From: an uncultured Phycisphaerales bacterium
GTDB taxonomy: Bacteria > Planctomycetota > Phycisphaerae > Sedimentisphaerales > Anaerobacaceae
NCBI GenBank assembly: GCA_937868145.1
Contig: CALMMH010000062.1
Span: forward strand, 1-6,087
DNA length: 6,087 nt
Direction of reading: 5' to 3'
This document shows positions 1 through 6,087 of this stretch, piece by piece (position 1 is the stretch's first letter; each line of letters opens with the position of its first letter). Made by a program: the position numbers and the translations under genes. The notes beneath the pieces were generated by a model. The model made no database searches and had not been told where the DNA came from. It saw only the letters and a list, made by a program, of their open reading frames with translations.

Positions 1-2266
1 GCAACTCCATGCTGCTGCCGCGACCGTCGGCCATGTCGGGCCAAGTGCCGCCTGAGAAATAATCGACCTCGTCAGCCAGATTCCCCCAGGCATCCACCAG
101 TCGGATCACTTCGCCCTGGTTGCTCAAGCGGCCTTCGAAATCGCCCACGACGGGAATGTCGCCATACGTATCGCGGACCCAGTTCGCGTCGGCCGCCACC
201 GCCAGGTAGCCCTGCGGCGGGATCGTCGTGCCGGCGGGAATCGTGAAGTCGATCCCGTCGACGAAACGCCAGCCCGAGACATCCACGGGCACATCGCCGC
301 GATTGCACAGCTCGATGAACTCCCCTGAGGATTCATTCGACGGCGGATCGTATAGAATCTCGTTGATCACGACGTCCGTATTCCTCGCCGGATCGTTGGC
401 CGCGTCACGGGTGCTCTCTGTCGAAACGTACCACTCGCCCGACCCTTCGGGGAACGCCTGGAGGCAATCCCCAAACGCCGGTCGTTCGAGACCCCGGGCC
501 GAGAGCACCGTGCCGGAGGAGTTGACCAGGAACAGCGTAATCTCGCCGTCGGAAGCGGGGAACACGACGTCGCGACTGACAAAGCCGCCGGGCGGCAGCG
601 AGCCGCTCAACGGTGTCCTATCCGACAGATCCGCGGAAGAGGCCAGGAACAGGCCATCCAGCAGGATCGAATCCTCGCTGCTGTTGTAGAGCTCGACCCA
701 GTCCACCGCCTGCGAGGCGTCGAAATGCACCTCATTCAAATGGACTTGGGCAACCACGGCGTCCAGGCTGAGGTTCGCCCTGCCGCGGGTGGGTTCCGTG
801 AAGAGGTACCATGAAGCCCCGCCGGTGGGTTTGCGGCCGAGAGACCGCCCATCCAGCGGCAGGACCGCGACAATGATATTGACCATCGTCGTGCCGTCGG
901 GTTTGACCAGGCACACGCCCACCGGGCTGCCGACGGTGAAACCGGATTCGGTGAAACCGATCGACGCCAAACCTCCAGCCGGGACAACGACGTCCTCGAC
1001 AATAGGAAACTTCCGCAGGTTGGTCACGCTGTCCGTAAAGTAGTAATCGCGAAGATTGATCGGGCTGGTTCCGGGGTTGTAGATCTCGATGAACCCGACG
1101 CCTTCCTCGGCGGGGAGCACCTCATTGATCATCAAGCTCGCCTGGCTCGGCGCCGAGATGTTCAGTTGCATCCCGAACACGAGGTCCGAGCTGGTCGTGT
1201 TGGTCTGGTGCACCTCCACGGCCAGGACGTTGCGGCCGTTGACGAGAGCCGAGCCGTCCGTCACGATCACCGCCTGCTCCTCGACCGCGTCGCCCGTGGT
1301 GCGGCTGGCTGTGGTGGTGAATGCAACGGAACCCTCAGCCACGCCGGACCGGCCCAGTTCCTTGCCGTTCAGATAATAGACCGCCCCATCATCCAGAACC
1401 TGATCGATCGTGATCGTCACGCCTTGCGTGGTCCCGGTGTAGACGAACTCCTTGCGAAGATAATAGGTCAATTGCTGCGAGTTCGTGAAAGAGGTCTGAA
1501 GCCCCGGAGCCGGCAGCGAAGCGGTCTCGAATCCGAACAGGCCGGGGCCTTGGGACCAACTGCTGTCGTCGTAGGCCGCCGCTCGCCAGGCGGTCCCCAG
1601 GTCCACGTTCCTGTCGTTGTACCTCCAGACGTCGCCGTAGGTCACGTAGGGAACGCCGACGGCCAGGTTGACCTCCGGACTGGCCACGGGGGTTTCCGCG
1701 GACTGAGGTTCTTCGCTGCCCGGCGTGCCGTCCAAGCGGGCGCTGGCACGCCAGTTGCGCCAATCATCGATCTTGCGGTCGGGATTCTTGAGCACCAGGG
1801 TATGACCGGTCCCATCCGCCGCCGGGGACCACCGTCCGCGGTCGTTGTATTCCACGGTGCACACCATCACGCCGTTCTTGTCCTTCAGCGTGATCCGCTC
1901 GCCCCCGTTCTTCAGATTGCCGGTCCAGGGACCATACACTCGGACGGTCGAGGGGATGCCGTAAGCGGCTCTCAGCGTCGCCTCGTCCACGGACGACAAC
2001 AGGATTCGCTCGAAGGGTTGAAGGAAAGTCAGGCTCGCCCCCTCGGTGGAGAACGCCGGAAACGCATAGTCCACCCCATCGCACAATCGCCACTCGGCGA
2101 TGTCGAAGGGCGTCGCGGTGTGATTGTAGACCTCGATGTACTCGGGCAATCCCTCCGCCGGATGGTACATGATCTCGCTGAAAACGACCTGCTCGGCCCG
2201 AACGTCCGATACGCTTGCCCATACCACGATCGAAATCGCGGCAATCCAGCACAGACCCTTCATCAT
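1..2266 (-). CDS. Secreted multi-lamin-tail-domain protein, 3' end missing
   Basis: The frame is open from the ATG at 2266 to the left edge, giving 755 residues without a stop; the C-terminus is outside the window. Residues 1-24 form a Sec signal peptide: K3, a hydrophobic stretch, and likely cleavage after VRA. Residues 26-185 are a lamin-tail domain (VVFSEIMYHP, then EYIEVYN, then a GGERITLKD strand). Residues 200-370 look like a galactose-binding-type beta-sandwich (WRAAAYDDSSW, LDDGAVYYLNGKEL, NGRNVLAVEVHQ). Three further lamin-tail domains begin near residues 377 (LMINEVLP, FIEIYNPG), 507 (VHLNEVHFD, DWVELYNSS) and 632 (VVINEILYD, EFIELCNRG). Lamin-tail domains in bacteria occur in large exported or surface proteins, often with CotH kinase domains or nucleases; none is visible in this part. 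The role is unknown, and surface adhesion or scaffolding is only a guess. Two start codons (ATG ATG) are in tandem. Domain calls are from motif recognition. Confidence 0.9.
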   Translation of the reverse strand, partial: MMKGLCWIAAISIVVWASVSDVRAEQVVFSEIMYHPAEGLPEYIEVYNHTATPFDIAEWRLCDGVDYAFPAFSTEGASLTFLQPFERILLSSVDEATLRAAYGIPSTVRVYGPWTGNLKNGGERITLKDKNGVMVCTVEYNDRGRWSPAADGTGHTLVLKNPDRKIDDWRNWRASARLDGTPGSEEPQSAETPVASPEVNLAVGVPYVTYGDVWRYNDRNVDLGTAWRAAAYDDSSWSQGPGLFGFETASLPAPGLQTSFTNSQQLTYYLRKEFVYTGTTQGVTITIDQVLDDGAVYYLNGKELGRSGVAEGSVAFTTTASRTTGDAVEEQAVIVTDGSALVNGRNVLAVEVHQTNTTSSDLVFGMQLNISAPSQASLMINEVLPAEEGVGFIEIYNPGTSPINLRDYYFTDSVTNLRKFPIVEDVVVPAGGLASIGFTESGFTVGSPVGVCLVKPDGTTMVNIIVAVLPLDGRSLGRKPTGGASWYLFTEPTRGRANLSLDAVVAQVHLNEVHFDASQAVDWVELYNSSEDSILLDGLFLASSADLSDRTPLSGSLPPGGFVSRDVVFPASDGEITLFLVNSSGTVLSARGLERPAFGDCLQAFPEGSGEWYVSTESTRDAANDPARNTDVVINEILYDPPSNESSGEFIELCNRGDVPVDVSGWRFVDGIDFTIPAGTTIPPQGYLAVAADANWVRDTYGDIPVVGDFEGRLSNQGEVIRLVDAWGNLADEVDYFSGGTWPDMADGRGSSMEL

Positions 2267-2269
2267 GGT

Positions 2270-2274
2270 CCTCC
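2270..2274 (-). promoter_or_regulatory. Ribosome binding site of the lamin-tail gene
   Basis: GGAGG on the minus strand lies 3 nt before the first ATG (2266-2264) and 6 nt before the second (2263-2261). The spacing favours the second ATG as the true start. The protein would then be one residue shorter, with the signal peptide unchanged. Confidence 0.7.
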
Positions 2275-2374
2275 AAACCTACCTTCCAGGTGTGGCCTTG
2301 CGCGACGCAATCCGTTGGATGCGCCCCGGCCTCCGACAGCTCTATCATCCCCCAAATAGGATTGATGACAGATA

Positions 2375-2387
2375 CGGAATCATTCCG
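2375..2387. promoter_or_regulatory. Perfect 13-bp palindrome at the predicted transcription start, possible operator
   Basis: The sequence is CGGAAT-C-ATTCCG, two perfect 6-bp half-sites around one base. It begins a few bases downstream of the -10 element and overlaps or abuts the predicted start point. That is a position where a repressor dimer could block the promoter, or where the transcript would begin with a short hairpin. No regulator gene is visible, so the operator role is inference. Confidence 0.35.
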
Positions 2388-2390
2388 AAC

Positions 2391-2401
2391 GTATATTATA
2401 C
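2391..2401. repeat. Short palindrome covering the -10 element
   Basis: GTATA-T-TATAC is a perfect 11-bp palindrome that contains most of the -10 box. It sits 3 bp from the palindrome at 2375-2387. It may simply reflect the AT-rich promoter sequence. Confidence 0.3.
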
Positions 2402-2403
2402 CA
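2395..2403 (-). promoter_or_regulatory. Extended -10 promoter element for the lamin-tail gene
   Basis: On the minus strand this reads TGGTATAAT, a perfect TATAAT -10 hexamer with the TGn extension. No good -35 is seen at 15-17 nt upstream; the best is CTGTTT, a poor match to TTGACA. A weak -35 is acceptable for extended -10 promoters under sigma-70. The start of transcription would fall near 2388-2390, giving a leader of about 120 nt before the ATG at 2266. The site lies in an AT-rich patch inside GC-rich DNA, which supports it. Confidence 0.6.
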
Positions 2404-2469
2404 TGGGAAGGGAGGCAAACAGGGGAAAAACATCCTCCGAAGGCTCCAAGAGGCGGCCGACATTCGGTG

Positions 2470-2480
2470 GCGGATTCCGC
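2470..2480. repeat. Short perfect palindrome next to the large inverted repeat
   Basis: GCGGA-T-TCCGC is a perfect 5-1-5 palindrome 10 bp to the left of the large inverted repeat. Its core (CGGA/TCCG) is shared with the palindrome at 2375-2387. It could be a related half-site pair or chance in GC-rich DNA. Confidence 0.3.
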
Positions 2481-2490
2481 AAGTCTCTGC

Positions 2491-2586
2491 CCGGGTGGCA
2501 GCGGCAAACGGAGTCTTCGCAACTTGCCGATGGTTCCTCGGATTCACAGGACCATCGGCAAACTGCCGTTTGCCGCTGCCACCCGG
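2491..2586. repeat. Large imperfect inverted repeat (96 nt) in the intergenic gap
   Basis: The outer arms are 21 nt each and perfectly complementary: 2491-2511 (begins CCGGGTGGCAGCGGC) with 2566-2586. An asymmetric internal loop follows, 12 nt on the left (2512-2523) and 4 nt on the right (2562-2565). The inner arms then pair: 2524-2533 (TTGCCGATGG) with 2552-2561, and 2535-2538 with 2548-2551, with T2534 bulged. The closing loop is 9 nt (2539-2547). As DNA or RNA this folds into one long hairpin. There is no T-run on either side, so it is not a classical intrinsic terminator. It lies 120 nt beyond the DUF362 stop codon. It could be a dispersed palindromic element (REP- or MITE-like) or an mRNA 3'-end stabiliser; copy number elsewhere in the genome would decide. 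Confidence 0.85.
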
Positions 2587-2705
2587 AATCGAACGAAGAC
2601 TGTTGAGACTCCTGCGACCGAGCGACTTGCCTTCTGCGATGGATCGCCGCCATCCTAGTTCCGGCCGCCCCCACTCTGAGCTGGACGCCCTGCACGCGGC
2701 TCACG

Positions 2706-3785
2706 TCAGCCAAGCTTCTCGGGGATTTCCGTCATGGGGCCCATCCAGCGAAGCTCGCGTTCGATGTCGTCGTGCATCCGGTACTTCTTCGTCACGTCCG
2801 CCAACTTGGGACCGCGGATCTCGATCTTCGACAGGTTCGTCTGACCCAGACCGGCCTGGGCGCAGAAACCCAGGTATCCGATCCATTCGGGATTGAGACC
2901 CATCACATCGACGCCCACGCGATCGGCGGCGACATAGTCCGTGGAAGCAACCGCGATCCGGGAGGGAACGAGCGTGCCGCTGGCCGGTCCGTTGCCTTCC
3001 ATGCCTTCCCAACCATCAAGGACGGTGGCTCCCAGATAGGGATGGAGCTTCTGGATGGTCATCGTGATGTCCACATGGGTCTGTCGCACGCCGCCGTGAT
3101 AGAGCCGCTTGTCGTTCCAGTGTTGGCTCTCGGCGCGAGAGCTGTGCAGCGGCGCGCCCAAGGCCATGTTCTTGAGCGACAGCGTGGCGATCACCGTGTT
3201 GTGCGTCTTGAGCATGGCCGAACAAATGACATAGGCTTCCGGATCCAGCAGTCTGGCCGCCAGGCGGACCGGCGTCATGTGCAGATCGCCGCTGAGAATC
3301 GTGCCCATCTCGTACTTGCCTTCCTCGTTCAAGTCGACGAGGCTGACGTCGAGCGGCTTGTGTTCCGGGGCGATCTTGGTGTAGCCGAAGTTGTCGAAGC
3401 CTTCCGTCGTGAAGCCGGCGGAAGATTCCGCGATCGTCACCGGCCCCTTGAAACGCGGTTCCAGGAAGTCCAGAATGCCGTGAAGGGCGTCGACGTGCGT
3501 CGAGGCGAGTTGATTCCGCGTGCTGACCATGTTCGGCTTGATCACCACTCGCTTCTTGGTCTTGAGGACGGGCAGAATCTGGTCTTCGATTGCGACGAGC
3601 GCATCACAGACGTTCTGACGGCGGCCGGCGCCATTGGTCACCGAAACCACCGACCTGCGGTCGGGCAAACCGGCCGATTGCGGAGATTCGGACGGCCGAT
3701 CCTGAGAACGAAGCAGACCGCTGGAGGCTCCAAAGGCTGCGGCGGTCCAGATAAAATGCCTGCGAGAGAATGTCGGTTCGTGCAT
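2706..3785 (-). CDS. DUF362 domain protein with Tat signal peptide
   Basis: The protein has 359 residues. The N-terminus carries a twin-arginine signal (SRRHFIW, R8-R9) followed by a hydrophobic stretch at 11-25, so a folded, possibly cofactor-bearing protein is probably exported by Tat. The rest is a DUF362 domain: VVIKPNMVS at 80-88, YVICSAMLKTHN at 185-196 followed by LSLKNMALG at 202-210, LDGWEGMEGNGP at 256-267, and STDYVAADRVGVDVMGL at 281-297. Some DUF362 proteins have a ferredoxin-like 4Fe-4S domain; here only three scattered cysteines (C60, C188, C308) are present, so no Fe-S cluster motif is visible. The biochemical function of the family is not established. It is the last gene of the apparent operon, 38 nt behind the PQQ-like gene. 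The ATG is supported by AAAGGA 7 nt upstream and by the Tat motif close behind it. Confidence 0.93.
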   Translation of the reverse strand: MHEPTFSRRHFIWTAAAFGASSGLLRSQDRPSESPQSAGLPDRRSVVSVTNGAGRRQNVCDALVAIEDQILPVLKTKKRVVIKPNMVSTRNQLASTHVDALHGILDFLEPRFKGPVTIAESSAGFTTEGFDNFGYTKIAPEHKPLDVSLVDLNEEGKYEMGTILSGDLHMTPVRLAARLLDPEAYVICSAMLKTHNTVIATLSLKNMALGAPLHSSRAESQHWNDKRLYHGGVRQTHVDITMTIQKLHPYLGATVLDGWEGMEGNGPASGTLVPSRIAVASTDYVAADRVGVDVMGLNPEWIGYLGFCAQAGLGQTNLSKIEIRGPKLADVTKKYRMHDDIERELRWMGPMTEIPEKLG

Positions 3786-3792
3786 GGTCTTG

Positions 3793-3798
3793 TCCTTT
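3793..3798 (-). promoter_or_regulatory. Ribosome binding site of the DUF362 gene
   Basis: AAAGGA on the minus strand ends 7 nt before the ATG at 3785-3783. It lies inside the 38-nt gap behind the upstream gene. No promoter or terminator was seen in that gap, which supports co-transcription. Confidence 0.7.
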
Positions 3799-3823
3799 CT
3801 ACGTTCCGTCAGTCATGGGCAAG

Positions 3824-5059
3824 TCACTCCATGGTCCACAGAGTGACCGAGTCTTTGTCCCGGATGAAGATCCGCTTGCCCGCGACGATGGGATGAGCCC
3901 AAAACTCGGGCTCGCCCACCTTGTAGCGGGCCAGTTCCATATATTGCTTGTCCGTGGGTTCATAGACACACAGATCGCCGTTGAGCGCGAGGGCGATCAG
4001 ACAGGAGCCCGCGTCGACGATCGCGGCGGTGTGGCCGTGGGCGAAAGTGTCCGCCCAGAGCACCTGTCCGGTCTCGGCGTTGAGACACACGAACTTGGCG
4101 TTGGTGGAGTAGCCGAAGAGCAGGCCGTCCCGCAACACCGGCGTGGTGAAAGCCCCTCCCGCCAGCACGTTGGTGTTGGTCCACACCTGTTCGGCGGTGA
4201 AACCGCTGCCCTGTCGGGCGATCCTGATGGCCAGCGTGCCCACTTCCCATCCGGTGACGATCACAGTCTGCCCGGCGATCACAGGGGTCGTGCTGTTCAC
4301 CGGCCGGGCCTTGAACGGAACCTGCCACAGAAGCGACCGGTCGGCCAGACTGACGCCGATGAGGTGCTTATCCGTGATGGTCACAAGCTGCCGGACGCCG
4401 TCGACGGTCATCAGGACCGGCGAGGAAGGAGCCGGAGCGCCGCCCGCGAATTTCCATTTCGCCGTGCCGTCGGCCAGATCGAACGCGACAATCGCCCCCT
4501 GCTCCGCGTCTCCGACGTGCACGAGGCACATGCCATCAACCACGATGGGAGACATGGACGTTTCAAAACGGCAAGGCGTGTCCAGGTAGTCCGCGGCGGA
4601 TTGCTTTCGCCACAGGACCTTGCCCGAAGCCGCATCCAGACAGGAGAGGATCGCTCCGACACCCAGCGCGCACACCTTGCCGTCAACCACAACCGGCGAA
4701 CTGCGCGGGCCGGGATGCTTCGCGCTGGGGCCCTCGGCGATCATCTCCGCGGGGTAGATCTCTTTCCAGAGTTCTCTGCCGTCGATGGCATCGAGACAGC
4801 GGATGACCTCATACATCCCCTGCCGGCCGAAGGCGTACAACCTGTCGCCCACCAAAGCCGGCGTAGAATCCCCCAGGCCAACCGGAACGTTCCATTTTCG
4901 CGTCAGTTCCTTCGGCCAGCTTTGCGGCGCGACAAACCCGCCCACCTTTCCGTCACGGTTGGGACCCCGCCACTGCGGCCAGTCCTGCCCGATGACATTC
5001 GCTCCGGCGGCAAGCGTCACGATCCCGGCCGCCACCATCAGTCTGCCGATGTTCGTCAC
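3824..5059 (-). CDS. Exported PQQ-like beta-propeller repeat protein, GTG start
   Basis: The protein has 411 residues starting at the GTG at 5059-5057. Residues 1-24 look like a Sec signal peptide (R6, then a hydrophobic LMVAAGIVTLAAGA segment). It is followed by DWPQWRGPNRDG at 26-37, a hallmark at the mature N-terminus of many planctomycete propeller proteins. Repeats with the Trp motif of PQQ-like blades follow: CLDAIDGRELW (88-98), CLDAASGKVLW (140-150), AFDLADGTAKW (192-202), GVSLADRSLLW (235-245), a degenerate blade ending AEQVW (289-293), CLNAETGQVLW (325-335) and a last one near 366-379. This makes about seven blades. It is shorter than PQQ alcohol dehydrogenases (around 600 residues) and shows no sign of their catalytic part, so a BamB-like binding or scaffold role is likelier than enzyme activity. 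Eight cysteines are unusually many for an exported protein. The same frame is open upstream to an ATG at 5290, but that would overlap the previous gene by 178 nt and lose the signal peptide. Confidence 0.92.
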   Translation of the reverse strand: MTNIGRLMVAAGIVTLAAGANVIGQDWPQWRGPNRDGKVGGFVAPQSWPKELTRKWNVPVGLGDSTPALVGDRLYAFGRQGMYEVIRCLDAIDGRELWKEIYPAEMIAEGPSAKHPGPRSSPVVVDGKVCALGVGAILSCLDAASGKVLWRKQSAADYLDTPCRFETSMSPIVVDGMCLVHVGDAEQGAIVAFDLADGTAKWKFAGGAPAPSSPVLMTVDGVRQLVTITDKHLIGVSLADRSLLWQVPFKARPVNSTTPVIAGQTVIVTGWEVGTLAIRIARQGSGFTAEQVWTNTNVLAGGAFTTPVLRDGLLFGYSTNAKFVCLNAETGQVLWADTFAHGHTAAIVDAGSCLIALALNGDLCVYEPTDKQYMELARYKVGEPEFWAHPIVAGKRIFIRDKDSVTLWTME

Positions 5060-5067
5060 GATAGGGG

Positions 5068-5075
5068 TCTCCCTT
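5068..5075 (-). promoter_or_regulatory. Ribosome binding site that fixes the GTG start
   Basis: AAGGGAGA on the minus strand has its GGGAG core 9 nt before the GTG at 5059. The next in-frame ATG (codon 8 of the gene) has no such site at the right distance and would shorten the basic end of the signal peptide. This decides in favour of GTG. Confidence 0.7.
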
Positions 5076-5112
5076 ATCTCCGATTCCTCTGAAACGCGTG
5101 GGCAACCTCCGG

Positions 5113-6087
5113 CTACTGCACGCTCGACTGGCCGCTCTTGTACGCCTCCGTGCGGCTGGCTTTCGAGGTGGCTCCTGTGACCGAGTTCACCTGCATCGGC
5201 GCAGTCTCTTCGATGGCTCGGACCAGCGACTTGGCGTCCACAGGGACAGGGCCGGTCACCAGCTCCGGCATCGTATATACAGAGTAGCACGAATCGTAGA
5301 AGGACGGTGACCTCTGCGGCAGAACGAACGGCTTGCCCATTTGGCCGTCGGCATCGACGTGGCTGATGAACGTCCGGGTGAACAGTCCCCCTTCCCGCTT
5401 GCTGCTGAAAGCGATCCAGCGGCTGTTGCTCGACCAGCTGTGCCAGGCCTCCGCGTACTCGCTGTTGACCGTCGCTTTGCGGTAGGCCCCGGTCTGGAGG
5501 TCCATCAGGTACAGGTCGCTGCTGGGCTGATAGACGGGGAAACAGCCGTACTCGCCCATGCAGAACAACAGGTACCTGCCGTCGGGGGACACACGCGGCA
5601 AAAGAACGCTCAAACCGGTCTGGGCCGCGCTGAGCACCACCTCCGCGGCGCCCCAGCGGTCGGTCTCGACATCGTAGCTGATCCGCATCAAATCATATTT
5701 GACTTCCCGATATCGCGCGGGCGGAACGGTCTGTTCCGTCCACAGGAGCGACGCACTGCAGAAATACAACGTCTTGCCGTCCGGCGTCCAGGCGGGATAG
5801 GTCTCCAGACGCTTCTTGTCGGCCAGGGCGGGACAGGTCTTGATCTTGGCCTTTTCGACGTCGTAATAGAAAATCGCCGAGTCCAGATCGACCACATCGT
5901 GGATTTCCGGCCTGGCGTTGTGGAAGAACTGCCGAACGTCGTTGAGGGAGTAGGCGACGAGCTTGCCGCTGGGGTGCCAGGCCGTATAGCCGAACTTTTC
6001 GCCGATCTTGTCGATTCGGCCGTCATGTCCATACATGGTGGCGCTGGGAAGCGACATGCTGCGCATGCCGAGGAGGATCTTGTCAGG
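5113..6087 (-). CDS. PD40/TolB-like beta-propeller protein, N-terminus missing
   Basis: 324 residues are visible, ending at a TAG at 5115-5113. The frame stays open to the right edge, so the gene starts outside the window. The ATG at 6066 lacks a ribosome binding site and a signal peptide and is probably internal. Four PD40 (WD40-like) blade motifs are visible, numbered from the edge: AWHPSGKLVAYS (36-47), AWTPDGKTLYFCS (99-111), RVSPDGRYLLFCM (165-177) and a degenerate SWSSNSRWIAFSS (217-229). PD40 repeats build TolB-type propellers, usually periplasmic. The region around residues 264-283 (YDSCYSVYTMPELVTGPVPV) closes the propeller. The C-terminal tail carries VTGAT (303-307), which resembles the covalent FMN site of flavinylated proteins, with Asn in place of the usual Asp before it (NSVTGAT). 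It is the first visible gene of the apparent operon, 53 nt before the PQQ-like gene. Its specific partner or substrate is unknown. Confidence 0.88.
   Translation of the reverse strand, partial: PDKILLGMRSMSLPSATMYGHDGRIDKIGEKFGYTAWHPSGKLVAYSLNDVRQFFHNARPEIHDVVDLDSAIFYYDVEKAKIKTCPALADKKRLETYPAWTPDGKTLYFCSASLLWTEQTVPPARYREVKYDLMRISYDVETDRWGAAEVVLSAAQTGLSVLLPRVSPDGRYLLFCMGEYGCFPVYQPSSDLYLMDLQTGAYRKATVNSEYAEAWHSWSSNSRWIAFSSKREGGLFTRTFISHVDADGQMGKPFVLPQRSPSFYDSCYSVYTMPELVTGPVPVDAKSLVRAIEETAPMQVNSVTGATSKASRTEAYKSGQSSVQ

Larger units (their letters stand above)
2267..2705. other. Intergenic region between the DUF362 and lamin-tail genes
   Basis: This 439-nt gap separates two genes on the same strand and contains no credible coding sequence. 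From right to left it holds about 120 nt with no recognised feature, the large inverted repeat (2491-2586), a short palindrome (2470-2480), an AT-rich extended -10 promoter (2395-2403) with a palindrome at the likely start site, and a leader of about 120 nt ending in GGAGG. No tRNA, riboswitch or U-tract terminator was recognised. Short reading frames crossing it simply translate the inverted repeat and differ in style from the neighbouring proteins. Confidence 0.7.

Noticed and set aside
1166..2359. A 397-codon open frame on the plus strand
   Set aside because: It lies antisense to the lamin-tail gene, whose minus-strand frame gives coherent domains and a signal peptide. The plus-strand product is rich in Arg, Gly and His with no recognisable domain, typical of an antisense frame in GC-rich DNA.
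2491..2586. The large hairpin as an intrinsic terminator of the operon
   Set aside because: No T-rich tract follows the hairpin on either strand, and the stem is much longer than usual terminators. A role in mRNA 3'-end protection remains possible.
2396..2713. A 105-codon minus-strand open frame spanning the intergenic palindrome
   Set aside because: Most of it is translation of the two arms of the inverted repeat; it has no family resemblance and no ribosome binding site.
2772..3896. A 374-codon open frame on the plus strand
   Set aside because: It is antisense to the DUF362 gene, which has well-conserved family motifs. The product shows low-complexity Arg/Gly/His composition.
3824..5059. 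PQQ-dependent dehydrogenase
   Set aside because: The protein is far shorter than those enzymes and shows only generic blade repeats, with no visible adjacent-cysteine pair of the kind found in methanol and ethanol dehydrogenases.
3770..5092. A 440-codon open frame on the plus strand
   Set aside because: It covers the PQQ-like gene on the opposite strand and has no domain or credible ribosome binding site. The minus-strand frame has clear blade repeats.
5060..5290. Upstream extension of the PQQ-like gene to an ATG at 5290
   Set aside because: It would overlap the preceding gene by 178 nt, adds a Cys/Arg/His-rich segment unlike any exported protein, and would bury the signal peptide. The GTG at 5059 has a good ribosome binding site.
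6064..6066. ATG at 6066 as the start of the PD40 gene
   Set aside because: The frame continues in sensible sequence to the window edge, no ribosome binding site precedes the ATG, and no signal peptide follows it.

Overview
The window looks like chromosomal DNA of a GC-rich, secretion-heavy bacterium, most likely a planctomycete or a relative in the PVC group. That placement is inferred from protein style. The window holds a beta-propeller protein with the N-terminal motif DWPQWRGPNRDG, a twin-arginine DUF362 protein, a secreted multi-lamin-tail protein and a PD40 propeller, a combination common in planctomycetes. No rRNA, tRNA or marker gene is present to confirm it.

All four real genes lie on the minus strand, so they read from right to left. 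Positions 6087-2706 carry a compact, probably co-transcribed set. First is the 3' part of a PD40/TolB-like propeller protein (its start lies beyond the right edge). After 53 nt comes a PQQ-like beta-propeller protein that starts at a GTG. After a further 38 nt comes a DUF362 protein with a Tat signal. The last two carry recognisable export signals, and the first belongs to a type that is normally exported. The cluster therefore suggests a set of cell-envelope proteins, possibly redox-linked. The PD40 protein ends with a VTGAT motif that resembles the covalent FMN attachment site of flavinylated proteins.

Positions 2705-2267 are a 439-nt non-coding gap. It contains a large imperfect palindrome (2491-2586), two short perfect palindromes, and a strong extended -10 promoter element facing the next gene. 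There is no clear intrinsic terminator.

Positions 2266-1 are the first 755 residues of a large secreted protein: signal peptide, lamin-tail domain, galactose-binding-like beta-sandwich, then three more lamin-tail domains. It runs off the left edge. It has its own promoter and ribosome binding site, so it is probably a separate transcription unit.

No mobile element genes, CRISPR array, tRNA or rRNA were seen. The long plus-strand reading frames opposite these genes are antisense shadows. I see no clearly new system. The items most worth checking are the flavinylation-like tail, the intergenic palindrome and the promoter with overlapping palindromes.
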